This document shows positions 35,491 to 47,288 of a DNA stretch of 64,000 nt, piece by piece. The DNA is from Acarospora socialis. Taxonomy: Eukaryota > Ascomycota > Lecanoromycetes > Acarosporales > Acarosporaceae. The notes beneath the pieces were generated by a model. It did not search any database. It was not told the origin of the DNA and saw only the letters and a list, made by a program, of their open reading frames with translations. Location of the stretch: NCBI GenBank assembly GCA_025617375.2, contig JAMYGW020000011.1, forward strand, positions 1,488,001-1,552,000, in the 5' to 3' direction. The translations under genes and the position numbers were made by a program. The number at the start of each line of letters is the position of its first letter. The stretch's first letter is position 1.

Positions 35491-37476
35491 TTATTTTCCA
35501 ACACAGAATCTGTGGGTTAATAAGTAGTTGTTACACCTTCCTCAAAATTGATATGGGCTTACTTCTCGAACACCACCCCCAATACTTCCTCAACATCCCC
35601 TGCTTCGCCTTTCCCTGTGATCTTTGCCAAGCAGCCGGCAGCTGCTCTGAGGTGTTCAGCCGCGAGCACAACATCATAGTCGTCGCTGACTTCCGGAGAT
35701 AGGTTGGTTGGGGATTCGTCGCTCCGTAGGAAAGCATCGAGATGCCCTAGACTTTCCTCAAGAAGTAGCCGCTGCCGCTCCGTAGCCCCGAGAGATAGCT
35801 CATACATCGCCGGTTCAATTGGCATATCTTTGGTGTTCGAGCATATGGGTGCAGTAATCCTCTCCAAGACGTGAGTCAATCCTCGGAGGAAGTATTGGAT
35901 TCCCCCAGCATCATGGTCATGGCTGTTTGCAATTTCAGCAATTTCAGCATTTGCGCAAGAAATTGCGAGGATTCCATCAGCGTGACCATGAGTGTCTAGC
36001 ATTGTCTGCGATAGTAGCCTCGATACTCCAGGCTCAAAGTCCGGTGGCTGGCCCGGGGTAAATATGTCACTTTTGTTGACGACGTAAATCACTGCTTTAC
36101 CGTCTTCGGTACATCTGGTGGCCATTTCAGCCACTTCTGGATCAATCTTGACGATAGGATTGTGCCTATAGACGATGTCCCATTCGGCAGACAGAACAAC
36201 AATGACAACATCGGAGTCAAGCGCTCTTGCTTTGGCCCTTCTTATACCCTCCTCTTCCACCTCACCAATTGTGGATTTCGAGCTTCTACGTCGAGCACGA
36301 GATGATTTCTTGGACGAAGGTGTGCCGCTTCTCAAACCAGCCATATCACCAAATTTGCAGTAGAAACCACCAATATCTACACCAACTTCGACAACATCCC
36401 TCGTTGTTCCTTCCTCTTGACTGACAATAGCAGCTTCCCTTCCCACGATAAGGTTCAGAAGGGAGCTCTTGCCGGCATTCGGAGCACCCAGAAGGGCCAC
36501 CTTGATCCCATTGCGAACAAGCTCACCTCTTGATGCGTTCGAAACATGAACTTGCATGTGCTTCTTTAGAGTCACGATCTGCTCAGTGACAGACGAGACC
36601 AGCTGCTTGGGCGATTCGTCAAAGTGCTGATCCTCCGCGAAATCGATGAGAGCTTCTAGCTCACCACGAGCATGGAGCAGTTGCTGCCGCCATGATTCGT
36701 AACGCCTTGCTAGGGCGTTGCTCGTTCCACGAACCGCGAGACGGCGCTGTTGTTCGGTATCGGCCGCCAAAGCATCCCCCAGGGCTTCGATCTGAGTCAA
36801 ATCCAGCCGGTCATTCTCGAAAGCTCGACGAGTGAACTCCCCAGGTTCTGCGTAGCGAACAGTACGTCTTCGCCTTGACTCGTACCCTGGAAATGTCACG
36901 CACTGGGGTATGGCTGCAAGAACGGCTTTTACGATCGCAGGCCCACCGTGTATGTGCAATTCTAGAACGTCTTCACCCGTGACAGTCTGTGGGCCGGGAA
37001 AGTATAAAACTAGGGCCTCAGGGTCGAGGACGCCATCTGCTCTAGGACCTTTGATAGGATCATAGAGCGAGCGCAGTGTAGCATGTCGTGGTTTGAGGGG
37101 TGGTTTGCTCGGGCATAATGCTTGGTATATCTACGTGACAATACTTAGCAAGCTTAACGTCTGCAAAGGATATGTGACACACTTCAACACATCGTGGACC
37201 AGAGATCCGAACTACGGCAATTGCAGCCCTGCCCGGCGCTGTTGAAAGCGCATATATGATTGAACCGCTCTCATCGACATTTTGACCGTATTTCTGATTT
37301 TCCCGAACTGGTGGATTAACTGTCCGGTATCGAGCAACCTGTATGGTTGGGAGTAGAGATGGATATACAATGTGGCTGCAATCACAGGACAAACGGGATG
37401 TTGGCTTCCAAGCTTGCGGGAGACGCCGATCACAATGTATGCAAAGGCGGCCACCTGAACGAAAGAGCTGTCGCAT
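35491..37476 (-). CDS. MSS1: Mitochondrial tRNA modification GTPase (MnmE/MSS1)
   Basis: With MTO1 it installs the 5-carboxymethylaminomethyl-type modification on wobble uridines of mitochondrial tRNAs. Exons 37476-37183, 37130-35563 and 35509-35491 give 626 residues. A basic presequence leads to the folate-binding N-domain (IYALSTAPGRAAIAVVRISG, PGEFTRRAF). The G-domain has GAPNAGKSSLLN (P-loop), EEGTTRD (switch I), DMAGLR (G3) and NKSD (G4). It carries a Lys/Arg/Ser-rich insert after G3. The main exon stops at VVFEK, which would lack the essential C-terminal FC[IV]GK. A 53-nt intron and a 19-nt final exon restore exactly FCVGK-stop. The catalytic Cys is therefore coded by a tiny terminal exon, easily missed by gene finders. 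Confidence 0.94.
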
Positions 37477-37719
37477 TGACCGATAGTATAAGGCAACGTC
37501 AGAGGAGTTGAACCACGAGGCTCTGCCCTTGCACCAACATGCTACTCTACCTAGCGTTCCTCGCGTAAAATTTCCTTGTCAACGTCTCATACTGGGGGCA
37601 GATTTTCGCTCGATCAACAGCAACTTACCCCGTCCGCCACCTCCATAAACGTATCTTCCACCACCTCTACCACTCTTCAGTAACTCCCAGGCCCTGTTCT
37701 GGCATAGGGCGCAACCGAG
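37477..37719. promoter_or_regulatory. Short bidirectional promoter, MSS1 / MAK16
   Basis: Only 243 bases separate the two divergent start codons, so the promoters must overlap or be shared. Confidence 0.6.
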
Positions 37720-38756
37720 ATGTCGTCGGACGAAATCGTTTGGCAGGTCATCAATCAGCAGTTCTGCTCATTCAAGTTGAAGTACGCTGCCCCACAGCTG
37801 ACAATACTATAACGTCTCTAACAAATCACTTTAGAACGCCGAAGCTGCAGAATTTCTGCCGCAATGAATACAATGTGACCGGTCTTTGCAACCGGCAATC
37901 CTGCCCTCTCGCAAATTCTCGCTATGCTACGATTCGCTCACATCCTGGGTCGGGGACGCTGTATCTGTACATGAAGACTGTCGAACGTGCACACATGCCT
38001 TCGAAGTGGTGGAAACGCATCAAGCTGTCGCAGAACTATGCAAAAGCGTTGGAACAGATCGATGAGCGGCTGATCTACTGGCCCAAATTTCTCGTCCACA
38101 AGTGCAAACAACGACTCACTAGACTCACACAGGTGGGTATCAGAACGAGAAGACTTGCAAAAGAAGAAGAGAGGCTAGGCGAAAAGCTTGTGCCCAAGCT
38201 TGCACCAAAGGTCAGGAGGAGAGAAGAGACGAGGGAGAGGAAGGCGGAAGCTGCGGCAAAGGTCGAAAGGGCGATTGAACGGGAGTTGATTGAGAGGTTG
38301 AGGAGTGGCGCCTACGGTGACAGACCGCTTAATGTCGAGGAGGGTGTGTGGAAAAAGGTTCTCAAAGGCTTGGAGAGGGGCGGTGAAGGGCAAAGGGACG
38401 AAGATCTAGACGAGGGAATCGAAGAGGAGGAGGAACTGGAGGGCGAAGAAGAGCTGGAGGAAGAGGGTGTAGGAAATGTGGAGTATGTTAGCGATATTGA
38501 GGGTGAAGAGGAAGAAGACCTGGGAGACCTGGAGGACTGGCTTGGTGGTGAAAGCGGCGATGAGGATGAAGAAGACAGTGAAAGTGGAAGCGGTAGTGAG
38601 GAAGAAGATGGTGACATCGCAAAGACCGCAACGCCAGGAGCGAAGAGGAAACGGGCGGACGCGCCACCCCCGAAACCAAAGAAGAAGGGACCTCGTGTGG
38701 AAATTGAGATCGAGATGGAAAACGAACTCCCAGCACGTGAAGCGGTCTTTGCTTGA
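37720..38756 (+). CDS. MAK16: Ribosome biogenesis protein MAK16
   Basis: Nucleolar factor needed for 60S subunit assembly. Exons 37720-37781 and 37835-38756 encode 327 residues. The start [19 protein letters not shown] is the family hallmark, and the splice gives [21 protein letters not shown] with the conserved Cys set. [19 protein letters not shown] and [14 protein letters not shown] follow, then a basic helical region ([11 protein letters not shown]). The C-terminal third is an acidic Glu/Asp-rich tract followed by a basic nuclear signal ([16 protein letters not shown]). The size is normal for fungi. The first exon is short (62 nt), typical for this gene. Confidence 0.97.
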
Positions 38757-39214
38757 GACTGTTCGCTTTGATATCAGCGTTTTTTAGCCCTAGTTTTATC
38801 AATGGATGCTACTCTAGACAAGCTATCACCTTTGCACAAGTAATATCAAGTTGCAACGTCATTTCTTTATACAGTATTGAAGTTGGTAGTAGATAGCGTC
38901 CTCGCAATTTTCCCTGTGGATGTAGTTCGAGACTTGAGACAACCTTGACCGAGAGTATATCTGTATTCACCGAGTTGACGATGTGCTAATGATAATACAA
39001 CATCCACCGCGGCGGTCTATCAAGCACCAACCCAGCACGGATCTCAGTTACTACTTGTCAGTAACATACCGGAGTGAGCTAGCCAAGCCGCCATGTTCAA
39101 GATAATCTGGCTCCTACTTACCTACACCAGTCTTAACGAAGAGTCCGAGATCAACCAACAGAATCACATCAGCCGTTCACACTGCCTCTTCTACACAGAT
39201 CCTGAACTGCCAAC
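38757..39214. other. Intergenic spacer, MAK16 to Mso1-like gene
   Basis: About 460 bases holding the MAK16 3' end and the promoter of the next gene. Nothing else seen. Confidence 0.55.
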
Positions 39215-40129
39215 ATGTCCTCATACCTTTCCTCTCTAGTCAGCACAACAACATCCCGTTACAACACCCTTCGCCGAACACTCCTCTCGGATGAAGCAGA
39301 CGGGGATACAGAGGATGACACCCATATCTGCCGCGTCTTGAGGGCATACTATACGGAGAAAGGAAGACCGTTCCCGCCATGGCTGCCTCCAGATCCGAAA
39401 GCGACCCAACCATACCCGAGTGCCAGCTACGGCAAAACCAGCGGCCCGCAAAGGGGAAGCGGTGGGGTTGGATTGAGTGATCTGTGGGAGGGTCCACAAC
39501 AGCCTCCAGCCGAGGAAAACATGACGTTGAGAAGATCAGGTCAAGGGAGGGCTCCTGGTAGAGGAATACCGCCAAGGCCCGGGAATACCGACCCTTACAA
39601 CAGTAGAGTCGCTGGATTACAAGCAGAGCCGGCAGGCCGGCCACTGCCGAGTCAACGGGTGGGGAGCTATCAGACTCAATTCCCTCAACAACAGAGTTCA
39701 CGTAATGAGAGTACCCCCAGTCCCGCTCCCAGCAACAGTTCAGGAACATCAGCACAGGAAAGGTTGAAAGCTAGATTATTGGGCGCAGCCAGGGCTCCAA
39801 GTCCAACGCAGAGCGGAGGCCCTCAGAGTCCTCCAATATCACAAGGCGGGTCAAGCAACCCTTACGCAACAGGAGGGAACTACTCTGGGTATGATGGAAG
39901 TACAAAAGTTGGGTCTGGTTACGGTGCAAACGGGAGCCCTTATGATGGTCGAGGGTCTACAGGAGGTGGGCGCAGTGTGAGCGACCAGAAGCCTTTTGTA
40001 TCAGCTACGGCGCCCTGGAGCAGTGGCGATGACGGAAGAGGAGCGCCTGCAAGTCAGGATCTTCCTCCGACCAAGGGTATAGGGCGATGGGCCGCAGGAG
40101 GAAGACTAGGTGGGTTGGGACGAAGGTGA
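39215..40129 (+). CDS. Mso1-like Sec1-binding protein
   Basis: Single exon, 304 residues. The first 65 residues (MSSYLSSLVSTTTSRYNTLR, DTHICRVLRAYYTEKGRPFP, PWLPPDPK) match the Sec1-binding region of Mso1 found in filamentous fungi. In yeast, Mso1 binds the SM protein Sec1 and the Rab Sec4 at sites of exocytosis. The remainder is a disordered Gly/Ser/Pro/Gln-rich tail with a repeated basic RLKARLLGAARA element, ending GRWAAGGRLGGLGRR. Only the N-terminal motif is informative; the tail has no recognised domain. Its role in late secretion is inferred from the family. Confidence 0.88.
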   Translation: MSSYLSSLVSTTTSRYNTLRRTLLSDEADGDTEDDTHICRVLRAYYTEKGRPFPPWLPPDPKATQPYPSASYGKTSGPQRGSGGVGLSDLWEGPQQPPAEENMTLRRSGQGRAPGRGIPPRPGNTDPYNSRVAGLQAEPAGRPLPSQRVGSYQTQFPQQQSSRNESTPSPAPSNSSGTSAQERLKARLLGAARAPSPTQSGGPQSPPISQGGSSNPYATGGNYSGYDGSTKVGSGYGANGSPYDGRGSTGGGRSVSDQKPFVSATAPWSSGDDGRGAPASQDLPPTKGIGRWAAGGRLGGLGRR

Positions 40130-40582
40130 AAGCTGCTCGAACAGGGCGTCAGACTGTTTCTATCATTACTCAAGACGGCGTTCTGCCTAGACCACCGGAT
40201 ATGTCCAATAATTAGTTAGCCCTCTAATGAGCATTCGAATTTACCACGCCTATACTCTGCCTCCCCCAGTGGTGTTTATCAGTTAGTTATTCATTTGAAA
40301 GTGAATTCGAAAAAGCCAGTTTGAGGTATAGTGCGTTGCAAACATCACTATCTGATGACCACTTCCGTCACGGAGCCCACTGACCTAACCCCGCCACCTA
40401 CGCAAACCCCTGCCCCTCCACATTCCAGTCTCCAACCTTGGAGTCTATAGGACCGCAACACACAACAAGCCCTTCGACTGAACCACCGATCTCCAGGGCA
40501 CTGATAGTTGTTCTCTACCAAGAGGAAAGAATCTTCGAAATTCCAACGTCGTGCTTTGCGCGGCAGACGCTGGTAACAAACA
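40130..40582. other. Intergenic spacer, Mso1-like gene to GYP7
   Basis: About 450 bases with the 3' end of the Mso1-like gene and the promoter of the Rab GAP gene. Nothing else supported. Confidence 0.55.
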
Positions 40583-43340
40583 ATGACGACGCTGGCTGGC
40601 CGTCATACTCCACCACCTACGCCTCCCTCACCGTCCGCTTCTTTCTATGATCTCAGTGACGACGAAGAGGGAGAATACAATACCATAACTCACACTAGCT
40701 CAGGCAGAGGGGTGAAGTTGCTTTTCTCAAAGAGCAAGGTAAGCTGCAGGGAGACTGATACATACCTGCGTTGTCAATAATGAACACCTGCCAAGTCAGC
40801 TCATGGCAAAAGAATGTTGCTGATTATATGCGAAAATAGGTCTATGTCCATCCAACACCGTCCGCCAAAGACAATATTCCAGGCTTTGTTGCACTCATTC
40901 AGCAAAAAGCCCCACTAGATACAACTACACGTCCGCCACCGTCGTCCTCACCTAAAAGCTCGAGAGCTTCGTCATTACTTCTTGCCTGGTTGCCCGAGTC
41001 TTCACTGGGTGATGCTTACGATGCATATGTAAAGGTGGACCTTTCCGACTCCTCTTCCCCACCACGGCAAACTTACCTCGTTCCTCCTCCGCCCACGACA
41101 ACGACCCACAGCAGCGCTGTTGGCACATATGCTTTTGCCGTTCCTGTCAGCGAGATATATTCCTTGACTGTCCGCCCGCCAAGTATCGGATGGTGGTTTG
41201 GTAGCGTCATCTTCAATACTCGTGCTGGCGACAGTTTCCCGGCTTTGTTTTTCCACGACAGCGAGTGCCAATCTACAATACTACAGAAGAAGAGGAGGGC
41301 TAGAGAAAGTTTTGATCCTTTTAGTGATGATGGGGGTATGTTCTGGGGCGGTGATGAGGTTCTGAGGTGGCTGAAGAGATATGTGAACGTGGAGCGCTCG
41401 GGCGCCGACCCAAGCATTTACCTCATAGAGCCGAGTGTAGAGGACAAGCTCGGGTTTGGCGCAAAGTCTCCAACAACTGGATCTCCAACCGACGGACAGA
41501 AGAATGTTGGTGTTGTGGCAGGTCAGGCCGGCGCGGTGGCTGGCGCTTCCAGCTCACGAGATGGAGGTATGGACCCGCTTACCAAAGCCTTGAAACAAGC
41601 AAGATGGAGCTTTCTGGAGAAGATGAGCCAAGTGACAACATTCACAAGGCGGACTGCGCAGGATATTGTAGAGAACCCAAAAGTGCCGCCCCAAGTGAGG
41701 CGGTTGATGAAGAATCCCGAAGTCCAGACCCTGCAAGATGAATTTGACAGTGCACGTTTGTACCTTGCCAGATGGGCCATGGGCATCGCTGAGCAAAGCG
41801 ATCGGGAACGGAGACAGCGAATATGGACAGCTAAAGACGTCTTGGAGATGGAAGAGAGCTCTGTTGGCGAGTTCGAGATCCTCGATATGGAGGCCGGCAG
41901 TATGTCTTTGGCAGATAAAAGAAAACCTGTAACTCTGAAAGAATGGAATGGCTTCTTCGACGACCGTACAGGGAAGCTTCAGATCACGCCTGACGAGGTC
42001 AAAGAGCGGATCTTTCATGGTGGATTGAATCCAAACGATGGGGTACGAAAGGAGGCTTGGTTATTCCTGTTAGGCGTTTACGATTGGGATAGCACCACCG
42101 ATGAAAGAAAGGCGTTGATGAACAGTAAAAGAGACGAGTTCATTCGCTTGAAGGGCGCCTGGTGGGAACGGATGGTGAGCGGGACAGGATCATCAGAGGA
42201 AACCGAGTGGTGGAAGGAACAGAAATTGCGTATAGGTATACACCCTGTGCTTAGTTTTGACGTCTTTACGAAGATAAGCTGACACAACCCATTCCTTGGG
42301 ATCCATCATATAGAAAAGGACGTTCATCGTACCGATCGTCATATACCGCTTTTCGAGGGCGAAGACATTCCACACCCGGACTCGGAGTCGCCCTTTGCGG
42401 AGGTTGGCACAAATGTGCATCTGGAGCAGATGAAGGACATGCTCCTGACGTACAACGAATACAACCGAGACTTGGGCTACGTCCAAGGCATGAGCGATCT
42501 ACTGGCGCCTATCTATGCGGTTATGCAAGACGACGCCGTAGCGTTTTGGGGTTTCGTAGGTTTTATGGAGCGCATGGTAAGATACCCTCGAGTTGAGGTC
42601 TGTAGCGTTACCTTACATATCACAGGAAAGGAACTTCCTACGAGACCAATCAGGCATGCGCGCTCAGCTTCTCACCTTAGATCATCTGGTCCAATTAATG
42701 GACCCCAAGCTATACCTGCACCTCCAGTCCGCCGATTCGACCAATTTCTTCTTCTTCTTCCGCATGCTTCTCGTCTGGTACAAACGCGAATTCGAATGGG
42801 TCGACGTTCTACGCCTCTGGGAGGCATTGTGGACCGACTGGCTTAGTAGTAACTTCCACCTGTTTGTAGCGCTTGCCATTCTGGAAAAGCATCGGGACGT
42901 CATCATGGAGCACCTCAAGCATTTCGACGAGGTGCTCAAGTACGGTACGCTACCATTCCCCAATACAACACTGACTGCGCTGACCTACCTATCTAGTTAA
43001 CGAGCTCTCCAATACCATCGATCTTCAGCCCACTCTCATACGAGCAGAAGGCCTGTTCCGCCGTTTCCAGCGCACAGTCGAAGCAATCGACAAGAAAAAC
43101 AACTTCCCGGCACCGAGCGTTCGCCAGCGCAAACCTGCTCAAAACGACAGTCCCTCGCAAAGCTCCAATGCGACGGGCGCGGATGCCGGCAGTGCGATTG
43201 GAAAAGCTGTCGCGCAGGGCATCAATGCCGAGAAAGAGAAGGAGAAGGTCATCAGTCCGGAGCTACGGCAGCTGTTGAGCAGGAAAGTCGTCAAACTCGA
43301 CAAGACGGCGGTTGTAGAGAGTGGAGGGGGCGTAAACTGA
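40583..43340 (+). CDS. GYP7: Rab GTPase-activating protein, GYP7 type
   Basis: TBC-domain protein that stimulates GTP hydrolysis by Rab GTPases of the vacuolar route (Ypt7 in yeast). Exons 40583-40738, 40840-42235, 42314-42576, 42626-42944 and 42997-43340 give 825 residues. The N-terminal DUF3548-like domain contains FSKSKVYVHPT and PPSIGWWFGSVIF. The TBC core begins at FHGGLNPNDGVRKEAWLFLLG (the Arg finger region) and has IEKDVHRTDRHIPLFEG, YNRDLGYVQGMSDLLAPIY (the Gln finger in YVQGM) and LLVWYKREF. A low-complexity C-terminus ends VVESGGGVN. The catalytic IxxDxxR and YxQ fingers are both intact. Confidence 0.95.
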
Positions 43341-44128
43341 GTGGGTCTTCGGTGAAATGAGGCGTTCGGTCGCTTGTGTCGGTATGGTGGCCAGGAGAGG
43401 TATATTGGGGCTTTTGACTTTTGCTTGAGGCGCTTGTCTTTGTTGTTTTTGTGACCGGCTGATGATGATTCAGCCCGTGTTGTACTTTATGAAGGATATA
43501 TGTCCATGCAGTTCCAAAACTCAATATGTCCTGCACTTTCTAGATCCTCATGGGTGTCGTATTCCAACCGTGAACGAAGCTAGATTGATAGATAGCGTAA
43601 TAATGGACGACACTTCGAAAGCCCCGAGTTGACAAGTAATTTTCAATCATCCAGGTCAGAGATGATACGGCAAGGAACAAAGATCGTTATGTCGAAGAGC
43701 ATAATTGTGTCCACCCTAAGCTCAAGCTCGCAACCATGCCAAGCCCCCATCAACACACTATCCATTATTGCCCATACCCGATCTCTCATCTCATCCAGAT
43801 CAAGCTTTGCGTATCTCCAGCCATTGCCATGCAGTCGCAACAACGGAGCTCTAGTACTAGCTTCTGCTCTTCTACCATCGTTTTTACCCTATGCTGTCCC
43901 TGCACATCCTCGAGCATGCACGTACTCGGTCACCATGGACTATCCTTCTCACCAGGGCAACGCGTAGATAGCGGATGATGGGCACCTATTTTGGGCAGTC
44001 TCTTTCAACAGCCCACCCGCGGAGACCTGGGTAGCACTTAGTACGACAGACTGACATGTCTGTTTCGGGACTACCTCGCCGAGCGTTGCAAATCGTCGTG
44101 TTCGAAGGGAGCCATATTGAGTGGATAG
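43341..44128. other. Convergent spacer, GYP7 / HUS1
   Basis: About 790 bases between two 3' ends. No supportable gene; the 112-codon open frame at 43629-43967 lacks any recognisable feature. Confidence 0.5.
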
Positions 44129-45539
44129 CTAAGCACTGTAGGTGCTAATGTAGTACTAATTCAACATCAGTCCGGTATTCATACGCCATCACGATTCCCG
44201 GCAACAACAACTCACCGTCAAGACCGACTCATCGCCGCCATCTTCGTCGTTGGAAATGTATACATAGAGTATAAGCGCATGCTCATGGCAGAAACCTATC
44301 GCTCACCAATCAGCAATCCTTACCTTCACTCCTCCCACCCTAGCCCCACCGCCAATACCAGCAATAGCAACGACACTCACAAGCAATGACCCTTCCACCC
44401 AGTCTTCCCACACTCAACACCCTCCCCCAATCCCTCCCATCAATCCTCACCCTCGCCCACCCCTCCTCCCCACTCCCATCCCCCCTCCCAAGCCCCTTCA
44501 TCCTCGTACTCGGATGCTCCCTCACCCCTTCTACCCCGCCCTCCACCTGAGTGTGATCCAACTCCGGATTCACCAACCCAGACCACAAACTCGCAATCCG
44601 CAACCCCTCCGTCACAAGCCCCAACCTCAAGCACCCATGCATATTCGCGCTCAACTCCAACCTCGGCCCTGCTGCCAACCCCCCACTCCTACCTCCGCCA
44701 TCGCCCGTCGCCAGAGCAAGCTTCGTGAACCGCTCCGACACGCTCTTCAGCTGCAGCAGACTCGGCAGCAGAATGTGCACGTCGGGCGCGCGGCACCGCG
44801 GCTCGTGGAAACCCTCGACGCTCGCGGCGCTGAGGACTCGCACGGGCACTTCTTGCGTGATGGTCGTTTCGCGCACCCGCGAGTCGCTGCCGGCCGCGTG
44901 CAGGTCGAAGCTCAGGTCGCCGTCGTAAGCGGCGTCGTGGTCGGCGTCAGCGGCGGGACCGGGAGTGGCATTGGCACTGGCGCTTGCGAGGCCGATGCTG
45001 GTTGCATGGCTGATGGTGCTGGTGACGATGGTGAGGATGAGGAAGGGCTTGTCGTCTTTCTTCGTGAGGCGGAGCGATGCGGAGGTGGCGCCGAGGGCGG
45101 AGCGTAGTGCGCGGTGTAGTGGCGCCACGGGGAGTTCGAGGTTAATTGTGTTTTTGGGCGCGCCGGATTCGATGGTGTAGGTCTCGAAGATGCTGTTCTA
45201 AGGGCGAGTCAGGGACTCGGCGTGTAGATGTGGATGTGAATTCAGAGGAGCGGATAGCATACGATAGCTAGGACGCTGCAAAGGCGTTAGTTGAGAGCTG
45301 CGCCAGGTGGAAGGGTAGGGTAAGGGGAGCGGAACGTACGCCCATACTTGTGTGCCCTTCTCGGGGATGACTGTGAAGCGCAATTGATCGTCTTCGAGGC
45401 GCACCCAGGCTACTTTCCCGAGGGATGATAGTGAGGCGGTGAACTCTATAATGTCTTGGTCAGAGCTGGAAGGGTAGATGGGAAGTCAATGCTTACTAGT
45501 GAAAGTGCTGATATTCCTGATCGACGCTCGAAAGCGCAT
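44129..45539 (-). CDS. HUS1: Checkpoint clamp subunit HUS1
   Basis: Subunit of the 9-1-1 (Rad9-Hus1-Rad1) sliding clamp that loads at DNA damage and activates the Mec1/ATR checkpoint. Six exons: 45539-45497, 45445-45340, 45275-45263 (13 nt), 45197-44381, 44295-44216 and 44155-44129 (27 nt), total 361 residues. The N-terminus MRFRASIRNISTFTKFTASL and VRLEDDQLRFTVIPEKG match Hus1. Later parts include INLELPVAPLHRALRSALGA, EVPVRVLSA, DVHILLPSLLQLKSV and the tail CFCHEHALILYVYISND ending in YYISTYSA, like the YFIP-type end of other Hus1 proteins. The insert of about 40 residues after ISHATSIGLAS is Ala/Asp-rich. The model is exact in frame but relies on two very small exons. Confidence 0.86.
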
Positions 45540-46012
45540 CGCGACTGGAAGGGAGCCTGTAGGGGTGTAGGTTACCTGAAGCGTTTCTTACATGGCGCTC
45601 AATCTTGGGTGTTGACTAGATAGTGAGGACTACGGCATCATGACGATCGAAATAGTAGTCATAAGGAAACATCAGTAGACAGATCATGGGTGAGTCAAGT
45701 GCACGTCTACTGTTGATAGAATTGCATGCATTCTAGCTAGCTGCTTTCGCCCATCTAAGGTCTAATAAAGATCCGCCCTAACTGAACCCTATCGCGTGCC
45801 GCCGCCCACGATATACCAAAGTCCAGACTCCCTTCACACCAACAAAACCCGCTGGAAAAGATCCACTACCGACATGCCACTTATTGCTGCGCACCCACGT
45901 CCACCAGAACATCTGCCTCCGAGCGGTCTCACACCATATCCTTCGAGCTAATAAACCAAAGCTGCCGTATAAAATCGTCTGTTCAAGCTCACGTGTCCAT
46001 TCCGTATCCCTT
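45540..46012. other. Intergenic region right of HUS1
   Basis: About 470 bases with the HUS1 promoter. Nothing else supported; open frames here lack features. Confidence 0.5.
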
Positions 46013-46768
46013 CTACGTCCATCCTGGCGTATCTTCATCATCCCTTTCAGTACCCTCTTCGTTAACCATAGGCAGAATGAACGTAACCCTCCGCACATGA
46101 GCAAGGTCAGTCCTTTCACCCGCCGTCTCCAGGCCAGCAAGAACTTTGGGACCCTTTCCACTTTTCGACTCGTTCGACTTGCCGTCAACGCCGCTGGGGA
46201 CGCTATCGCCATCGTTCCCCTGGCTCACGATCTGTTGAGAAAGCGCTTCGACATGCAGCCTCGACTTGGGACCCTCGGCCCCACCGACCAACCGCTGTTC
46301 CTCATGCAGTCGTCTTTCTTCTTGCACAGTTGCCAAACCGCCATCCGGAAGCTTAGAGCCTAGCAACCCCAACCCAAATCCCAACCCTCCCTCCCTGATT
46401 CCACCCGCGGGAGTCCCTCCCAATGTCTCCGCACCATCTTCCCTTACCAAAGAACCCGCACCCTCCACCCCTATTACATCAGAAACCTCACCAGCTCCTC
46501 CTCCTCCTCCTTTAGCGTCCTTCGACTCCGTCGACTCCGACCACCGCCTTCCACTCTCCCCATCACTCTCATGATCCAACAACTTCTCATCCGTGTCTTC
46601 GTCCGCGGGCATCCATTGATAAGCGCTCTGCTGTTGTCGCTGAAGCCTGAAGGCGCGGAGGAGATGGTCGATCTCGTCGAGTTGGCTTGCGAATGCGGTG
46701 GGTTCTAGGTGTGGTTGTGGTGTTGGGGGGTAGGTGCGTGGTAGAGGGAGGTGGGCGTGGTGAAGCAT
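46013..46768 (-). CDS. Hypothetical protein, disordered
   Basis: Single-exon model of 251 residues starting MLHHAHLPLPRTYPPTPQ. A short helix-forming stretch (SQLDEIDHLLRAFRLQRQQQ) is the only ordered-looking part. The rest is Gly/Glu/Asp/Ser-rich and likely disordered, ending TERDDEDTPGWT. The frame stays open further upstream to 47239, so a longer form starting at another ATG cannot be excluded. I do not recognise a family; the helix with preserved heptad-like hydrophobics argues weakly for a real gene. Confidence 0.45.
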   Translation of the reverse strand: MLHHAHLPLPRTYPPTPQPHLEPTAFASQLDEIDHLLRAFRLQRQQQSAYQWMPADEDTDEKLLDHESDGESGRRWSESTESKDAKGGGGGAGEVSDVIGVEGAGSLVREDGAETLGGTPAGGIREGGLGFGLGLLGSKLPDGGLATVQEERRLHEEQRLVGGAEGPKSRLHVEALSQQIVSQGNDGDSVPSGVDGKSNESKSGKGPKVLAGLETAGERTDLAHVRRVTFILPMVNEEGTERDDEDTPGWT

Positions 46769-47288
46769 TTTTGAAAATTCGCGGGTAAGGGGGCGTGGTT
46801 GGATCAGCACCCGCGGTGGGAGCGTTTTGTGGCGATAAGAGGGGTGAGTTGTGTGGTAGAGAGACTGGTGAAGGGACTGAAGTGTGGGCTTGTTTAGAGA
46901 ATGAGATGCCGTAGAGATAGCCTGTTTAGTGATCTGGGATAAGGGTCGTGTGATAGGCAAGTGTGACTGGCGATATGCTGAAGATTGCCTTAGTGGGGCA
47001 CATAGGGATGAAGGTGAATAGAAGCAATGTTGCACCAGAACTGAAAGAGCCAAACACAGATTAAGCCATAATGCCAGTGAATCAGACTTGAGGATTCGAC
47101 TGAGTTCAAAAGATGGATAACTTCTCATTTGATAAAGAAGTGAGCATATGTACAGTATCCCGCCACGGTGCACTCCTATGTACCGATTCTTCAGCCGCCT
47201 GCAGCCATATGCTCCTGATAAATCCCAAACACCTAGCAATGCTCGCTAACGTAGCAGACTGCAAGTGACAAATGAGAGATCTACTCTA
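46769..47288. other. Spacer left of the GAR-domain gene
   Basis: About 520 bases with the 3' end of the GAR-domain gene and the upstream part of the hypothetical gene frame. Nothing else supported. Confidence 0.4.
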
